Shown one piece after another: positions 58,788 to 64,000 of a stretch of DNA of 64,000 bases. The notes below the pieces were generated by a model that was not told the DNA's origin, did no database searches, and saw only the letters and a list, made by a program, of their open reading frames with translations. The first letter of the stretch is position 1. Each line of letters begins with the position of its first letter. Where the stretch lies: the NCBI RefSeq assembly GCF_000423745.1, contig NZ_AUIO01000001.1:337991-401990 (forward strand), written 5' to 3'. Both the position numbers and the translations under genes were made by a program. The DNA is from Streptococcus plurextorum DSM 22810 (GTDB lineage: Bacteria; Bacillota; Bacilli; Lactobacillales; Streptococcaceae).

Positions 58788-60554
58788 TTATTCCAACTTT
58801 CTTTTTTGAGCAATGAGAGCTTCTAACTCTTCGAGGGCATGATCCATATCACCATGACTGCTAGACTCTCGGATAACTTTTGCCTTCTGCACTAGTTGCT
58901 GTTCTTGTAAAATACGGTTAATGCGAGCTTCAATCTGTGCGATTTCGCCATCTGCAACGGTGGGAGGTAGTTGTTCTTCCAAAACCTGATAATAGGCTAA
59001 ATTTTCCATATCTGATAACTGAGCCAAATCTGCACTACTAATCTCACCTGAATTCTTTAAAATCTCAAAGAGAGTTTGCAGTTCTGGTGTCTTAAATGAA
59101 AAATCGCGATTTCGAAACTCATTAAGCAAATAGGGATGGTGCATCAGGCGATGAAAAAGCTGACTCTCAGCCTTAGCAAGAGCTGACAAGGCTTTACTTA
59201 CTGGTAAAACGGCTATTGGTTGCTGATTTTGACCGCTACGTTTCTGACGATTTGCGACACGGTAATTATCCACTGCCTGTTCGACCTGTCTATAATCAAA
59301 ATCAGGCAAAAAATCCGCAACGAGATTGATATAAGTGTTTTGAGCCGTGATGGATGGAACTTGAGCAATCAATTGTGCTATTTTTTCCACATAGGTAATC
59401 TGAGACTGTAGATTATCGGTATTTTCAGGCTTCAGATAATATATCCAAAACTCGGTCGCTGACAATCGAGATTGCGTTAACAGCTGGAACAGTTCTTCTT
59501 CTGAGTGCGACTGTAAAAACTCATCTGGGTCCATTTGATTTGGCATACGCACAATATCAACAGGTATCCCTTTCAGAAGTTCTAAAGACTTGGCAATAGC
59601 ATTTTGACCAGCCTTGTCGCCATCGTATGTCAAGACAAGCTTTTTAGTGTATTGCTTGAGATGACTGACATGTTCAGGTGTCAAAGCTGTTCCCATAGAT
59701 GCCACTGCATTGGTCACTCCAGACCGATAAGCAGCTATGACGTCCATAAAGCCTTCCATCAGATAAAGCTCTTGTGTTTTTTTAGCAACTGCTTTTGCCC
59801 TATCCAAATGATATAATTCGTAAGATTTATTAAATATGAGCGTCGAACGCGTATTTTTGTATTTAGCTTGCTGACTTTTTTGATCCGATTCCGTCCAAAT
59901 ACGGCCAGAAAATCCCAAAATCCGTCCCTTATCATCTGTCAGTGGAAACATAATCCGATTACGAAAGGCATCAAAAACCTGATTTGACTCTGATAAATTA
60001 AAAAGTCCCACCTGAACCAGTGTGTTTTCACTATATTTCTTAGACATTGCTTGATAAAGAAAGTCAGCTTCATCAGGTGCAAGTCCGATATTGAAATAGT
60101 CAATCAACTCATCCGTCAACCCACGACTATAAAGATATGCCTTTGCCGCCTGTCCTTGTTGAGTCGTCGTTAACACAGCATGATAGAACTTTGCTGCATC
60201 TGAATTAAGGGCATAAAGTTCCTGATAGGGATTATTTTGCTGATTACTCTGTAATGGTTGACTGATGGGCAAGGCAATATTTGAGCGTTCAGCCAAAATT
60301 TGCACACTTTCCATAAAGGTAATCTGACGATACTCTTCTAAAAATTTAAAAACATCGCCCGATTTTCCACAGCCAAAACAGTGAAAAAACTGCTTGTCTT
60401 CAATAACATTAAAAGAAGGAGTTTTTTCTTTATGAAAAGGGCAAAGCCCCAAAAAATGACGCCCTGCTTTTGTGAGCGAAACCACTTCGCCAATCACATC
60501 GACAATATTAACAGAACTTTTAATGTCTGCAATTTGTTCTTTGCTAATAGCCAA
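58788..60554 (-). CDS. dnaG: DNA primase
   Basis: Primase of 588 residues. The zinc-binding domain has CPFHKEKTPSF and FHCFGCGKSGD near 37-64; the TOPRIM domain has LYLMEGFMDVIAAY near 262 and LTYDGDKAGQNA near 305. The start is TTG, but with a very strong GGAGGTGA Shine-Dalgarno. It forms an operon with rpoD, as in many Firmicutes. Confidence 0.97.
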   Translation of the reverse strand: MAISKEQIADIKSSVNIVDVIGEVVSLTKAGRHFLGLCPFHKEKTPSFNVIEDKQFFHCFGCGKSGDVFKFLEEYRQITFMESVQILAERSNIALPISQPLQSNQQNNPYQELYALNSDAAKFYHAVLTTTQQGQAAKAYLYSRGLTDELIDYFNIGLAPDEADFLYQAMSKKYSENTLVQVGLFNLSESNQVFDAFRNRIMFPLTDDKGRILGFSGRIWTESDQKSQQAKYKNTRSTLIFNKSYELYHLDRAKAVAKKTQELYLMEGFMDVIAAYRSGVTNAVASMGTALTPEHVSHLKQYTKKLVLTYDGDKAGQNAIAKSLELLKGIPVDIVRMPNQMDPDEFLQSHSEEELFQLLTQSRLSATEFWIYYLKPENTDNLQSQITYVEKIAQLIAQVPSITAQNTYINLVADFLPDFDYRQVEQAVDNYRVANRQKRSGQNQQPIAVLPVSKALSALAKAESQLFHRLMHHPYLLNEFRNRDFSFKTPELQTLFEILKNSGEISSADLAQLSDMENLAYYQVLEEQLPPTVADGEIAQIEARINRILQEQQLVQKAKVIRESSSHGDMDHALEELEALIAQKRKLE

Positions 60555-60595
60555 GCCCTCACCTCCACAAAAATCCCCATTTTAGCATTATACTC

Positions 60596-60623
60596 ATTAT
60601 ACCATAAATCAAACTACTGTAAA
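60596..60623 (-). promoter_or_regulatory. Promoter of dnaG-rpoD
   Basis: On the minus strand TTTACA (60618-60623) and TATAAT (60596-60601, with an upstream TG) are 16 nt apart. A second TATAAT follows at 60587-60592, so two close start sites are possible. Confidence 0.7.
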
Positions 60624-60645
60624 TGAAAAAAGCCAAGCATTATCG

Positions 60646-60674
60646 TTGCCATTCTCATCATTTTTATATATACT
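60646..60674 (+). promoter_or_regulatory. Promoter of mscL
   Basis: TTGCCA (60646-60651) and TATACT (60669-60674) are 17 nt apart, about 40 nt before the mscL ATG. Confidence 0.6.
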
Positions 60675-60713
60675 TATGAAGTATTAAAAATTTAGAAAGG
60701 AATCTAAAATCTA

Positions 60714-61094
60714 ATGATTAAAGATTTAAAAAACTTTTTGTTCCGCGGCAACGTTGTTGACCTTGCTGTTGCTGTTATCATCGGTGCTGCCTTCAAAGCT
60801 ATCATCGATTCATTGGTGGCTGATGTTATCACACCATTGTTCTTGACACCTGCTTTGAAAGCTGCTGGTGCAGAAAATATTGCTGAGTTATCTTGGAACG
60901 GTGTTAAATATGGTAGCTTCTTGAGCTCGATTATTCAATTCTTGATTATTGGTACCGTTCTCTTCTTCATTGTAAAAGCTGCTGAGAAAGCACAAAACCT
61001 TAAAAAAGCTGAAGAGCTTGTTGAAGAAGCAGCTCCTGCTGGTCCAACTCAAGAAGAACTTCTTACAGAGATTCGTGATCTTCTTAAAAAATAA
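60714..61094 (+). CDS. mscL: Large-conductance mechanosensitive channel
   Basis: MscL of 126 residues, the emergency valve against hypo-osmotic shock. FLFRGNVVDLAVAVIIGAAF at 8-27 is the pore helix; a second helix (IQFLIIGTVLFFIVKAAEKA) and an acidic C-terminal bundle follow. AGAAAGGA precedes the ATG. Divergent from dnaG. Confidence 0.97.
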   Translation: MIKDLKNFLFRGNVVDLAVAVIIGAAFKAIIDSLVADVITPLFLTPALKAAGAENIAELSWNGVKYGSFLSSIIQFLIIGTVLFFIVKAAEKAQNLKKAEELVEEAAPAGPTQEELLTEIRDLLKK

Positions 61095-61103
61095 TCCTGT
61101 TAA

Positions 61104-61132
61104 ACATCTCCATAGTCATGGAGGTGTTTTCT
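61104..61132 (+). terminator. Terminator of mscL
   Basis: ACATCTCCAT and ATGGAGGTGT form a 10-bp stem followed by TTTTCTT, 9 nt after the stop codon. Confidence 0.85.
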
Positions 61133-61155
61133 TAATAAAAATATAAGTAAAACAC

Positions 61156-61183
61156 TTGACAAAATTTTCTGAATATTTATAAT
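61156..61183 (+). promoter_or_regulatory. gdhA promoter with overlapping CodY box
   Basis: TTGACA (61156-61161) and TATAAT (61178-61183) are 16 nt apart. Between them AATTTTCTGAATATT (61163-61177) matches the CodY consensus AATTTTCWGAAAATT at 14 of 15 positions. CodY bound here would block RNA polymerase. Confidence 0.75.
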
Positions 61184-61205
61184 ATTGAGAGTACACAATT
61201 TTTAA

Positions 61206-62573
<1,368 letters not shown>

Positions 62574-62632
62574 AATCATTTCTTAACCAAGCATAATCTT
62601 ATTAAAAAGATTAGCTTCTGATAAAACAAGAT

Positions 62633-62687
62633 AAAAACTAAGTAGCCCGTTGTCTGCACTAAACAGAGGACCGGCTATTTAGTTTTT
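62633..62687 (+). terminator. Terminator of gdhA
   Basis: AAAAACTAA-TAGCC and GGCTA-TTAGTTTTT arms pair with one mismatch around a 25-nt loop, followed by ATTA. The T-run lies within the 3' arm. Confidence 0.65.
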
Positions 62688-62751
62688 ATTACTTTTAATC
62701 ACATTTCTTTTAAAGATTTTGAAAAGATTAGGTTTCTATTTTTCAATGATA

Positions 62752-62792
62752 AAAACACTTCTGTTTATATTGTAGTTAAACAGAAGTGTTTT
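62752..62792. terminator. Hairpin terminator, probably shared by sigX and gdhA
   Basis: AAAACACTTCTGTTTA and TAAACAGAAGTGTTTT form a 16-bp stem with T on both sides, about 135 nt past the sigX stop codon. Confidence 0.75.
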
Positions 62793-62926
62793 CTCATTGC
62801 CTTGATTTTATACAATTATCCAAAACTTAATCATTCAACTATTATATCTCTAAACCATCTTAGTAATTGCTTTATCATCGCCTCAAGCCCCAACCAATAA
62901 ACTTCACTATTCTCTTGAACCACACA

Positions 62927-63442
62927 CTAAGTCCTATTCCACCTATCCTGAGGGCTCCACCCCATGGACTCCATCTTAGCACGTAGCTTACGCTGAAAAG
63001 CTCGCTTCCCCCTAAAGCATTCCCCACTAATCAAATAGGTCACCCACTCCCGCTCCTGCGCACTCAACTCCTTATCTAAACTTTCCATAGCCTCTCCATA
63101 TGCCACCAAATCTGCCAAATTCAGCCCCTTATCCGAAACAGAATGTGCGACCTCACCAACTTCCTCATAGGCCATACGATCAAATCCTCGCTTAATACTC
63201 TCTTGCTTCCTCAAAGCATCTTTGACCCGATTAGAAAACTTCGTCTTAAAGTATACACATAGACGATTAGTATCATAAACTAGCTCCGAGTCCTTACGCA
63301 ACAGCTCAAACAAAACTATCCTCCCCTCCTGTTCCCAATCATCCAAATCCCACATCTTGATAAAATACTCTTGACGAAGCTTCAATATAATCGGCCTAAC
63401 CGTCCTATAAATATCTATAAATTCTTTCCCTACAGTTTCCAA
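62927..63442 (-). CDS. sigX: Competence-specific sigma factor SigX (ComX)
   Basis: Alternative sigma factor of 171 residues that switches on late competence genes. The region 2 core is IKMWDLDDWEQEGRIVLFEL near residue 28 with YFKTKFSNRVKDALRKQES following near 66; MAYEEVGEVAHSVS near 98 is typical of ComX. The C-terminal half is shorter than in rpoD. The start is TTG, not ATG, with AAGGAGGT 7 nt upstream. It lies downstream of an rRNA operon and tRNA, the usual place in streptococci, and its promoter carries a perfect ComR-type palindrome. No comR or comS is in the window. Confidence 0.93.
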   Translation of the reverse strand: METVGKEFIDIYRTVRPIILKLRQEYFIKMWDLDDWEQEGRIVLFELLRKDSELVYDTNRLCVYFKTKFSNRVKDALRKQESIKRGFDRMAYEEVGEVAHSVSDKGLNLADLVAYGEAMESLDKELSAQEREWVTYLISGECFRGKRAFQRKLRAKMESMGWSPQDRWNRT

Positions 63443-63481
63443 TGTAGTACCTCCTTAGTAATATTATTTGGGGATACATAC

Positions 63482-63531
63482 ATTCTACGCAAATTCCTAC
63501 CAAAAGAACATGACATTAATGTCATGTTCTT
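63482..63531 (-). promoter_or_regulatory. sigX promoter with ComR box
   Basis: Positions 63504-63531 form a 28-bp perfect palindrome whose half-site on the minus strand contains AACATGACATT. This fits the ComR box of pyogenic and bovis group streptococci (AACAnGACA inverted). On the minus strand TAGAAT (63482-63487) follows 20 nt after the AACA...TGTT core, the spacing known for XIP-ComR promoters. No -35 is evident, as expected for an activator-dependent promoter. Confidence 0.9.
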
Positions 63532-63580
63532 AACTGTCTCATTGAAAAATAAAAAAACCTTGATAAACAAGGTCACAACA

Positions 63581-63653
63581 CTCCGCCAACAGGGCTCGAA
63601 CCTGTGACATCATGATTAACAGTCATGCGCTCTACCAACTGAGCTATGGCGGA
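63581..63653 (-). tRNA. tRNA-Asn (GTT)
   Basis: A cloverleaf reads on the minus strand: acceptor TCCGCCA/TGGCGGA, D-arm GCTCAGTTGGTAGAGC, anticodon loop with GTT (CTGTTAA) and T-arm GGTTCGAGCC. Discriminator G, CCA not encoded. It follows 5S rRNA by a few bases. Confidence 0.95.
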
Positions 63654-63658
63654 TTAAA

Positions 63659-63774
63659 GCTAAGCAACTTCCTTATCTCACAGGGGGAAACCCCCAACTA
63701 CTTCCGGCGTTCTAGGGCTTAACTACTGTGTTCGGCATGGGTACAGGTGTATCTCCTAGGCTATCGTCACTTAA
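63659..63774 (-). rRNA. rrf: 5S ribosomal RNA
   Basis: About 116 nt on the minus strand, from TTAAGTGACGATAGCCTAGG to the GCTTAGC end, with the conserved CCCATGCCGAACACAG block. Ends are set by similarity to known streptococcal 5S and may be off by a base or two. Confidence 0.93.
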
Positions 63775-63856
63775 CTTCTCTCTGGGTTTTGTCCACCCAA
63801 AATTGAATACCTATAGTCTAACAAAAATTTCTAACGCTGTCAATATCGACTCTCTA

Positions 63857-64000
63857 GGATAAGTCCTCGAGCTATTAGTATTAGTCCGCTTCACATGTCA
63901 CCACGCTTCCACTCCTAACCTATCTACCTGATCTTCTCTCAGGGCTCTTACTGATATAAAATCATGGGAAATCTCATCTTGAGGGGGGCTTCGCACTTAG
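63857..64000 (-). rRNA. rrl: 23S ribosomal RNA, 3' end
   Basis: The last about 144 nt of 23S rRNA on the minus strand. AAGCGGACTAATACTAATAG and CTCGAGGACTTATCC mark the 3' end as in other streptococci. The rest lies beyond the right edge; the operon order is 23S-5S-tRNA-Asn. Confidence 0.92.

Larger units (their letters stand above)
62574..62926. other. Intergenic region between gdhA and sigX
   Basis: The 353 bp between the convergent genes hold two hairpins (62633-62687 and 62752-62792) and no reading frame with a ribosome binding site. About 130 bp next to the sigX stop are featureless. Confidence 0.6.

Noticed and set aside
63581..63653. An integration site for a mobile element at the tRNA-Asn 3' end.
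   Set aside because: No duplicated tRNA 3' end or integrase gene occurs in the flanking DNA within the window.

Overview
The window is chromosomal DNA of a Streptococcus, most likely of the pyogenic group. The evidence is rexBA, F1Fo-ATPase genes in the order atpEBFHAGDC, dnaG-rpoD followed by a Lancefield-type rhamnose-polysaccharide locus, and sigX (comX) beside a 5S/23S rRNA operon under a ComR-type box. A glycogen operon directly upstream of the atp operon and a collagen-like LPXTG protein recall S. agalactiae, S. uberis and S. iniae, but the species cannot be settled from the sequence alone. Most genes lie on the minus strand.

Layout from left to right. 1-4981: recombination helicase/nuclease rexA (partial) and rexB. 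5337-7337: a cell-wall-anchored collagen-like protein. 7484-10668: a YpfJ-type zinc protease, a membrane-anchored NUDIX-like protein and an orphan PP2C phosphatase. 10940-17429: the ATP synthase operon with a clear TTGACA/TAAAAT promoter. 17666-28687: ligA, dagK, an intracellular type I pullulanase and glgB-glgC-glgD-glgA, which together make and debranch glycogen. 28765-34091: a DUF805 membrane protein, a BceRS-like two-component system, a BceAB-like peptide-resistance ABC transporter, and an untracked 31-residue membrane peptide behind a BceR-type operator. 34239-42478: a secreted CHAP hydrolase, a GNAT protein, plsY, ung, an ASCH protein, a frameshifted GNAT gene, thrB, hom and gor.

42561-57255 is a group-carbohydrate locus: rmlD, rhamnosyltransferases, an ABC exporter, two RgpF-domain proteins, and a side-chain module (GacI-like, GacJ-like, flippase, DUF2142 membrane protein, further glycosyltransferases). 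It appears to form one long operon starting after rmlD and ending at a strong terminator. 57297-60554 holds a MIP18-family protein, rpoD and dnaG. 60714-62573 holds mscL and gdhA; the gdhA promoter carries a near-consensus CodY box. 62927-64000 holds the competence sigma factor sigX with its ComR box, tRNA-Asn, 5S rRNA and the 3' end of 23S rRNA.

The observations most worth checking are these: three genes (ligA, bceR-like, plsY) with an extended -10 exactly 6 nt before ATG and no Shine-Dalgarno, which suggests leaderless mRNAs; extended -10 promoters fused to the T-tract of the preceding terminator; the BceR-type operator with its small peptide gene; the variant rhamnan locus; and the NUDIX/PP2C pair. 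No phage, IS element or CRISPR array was seen.
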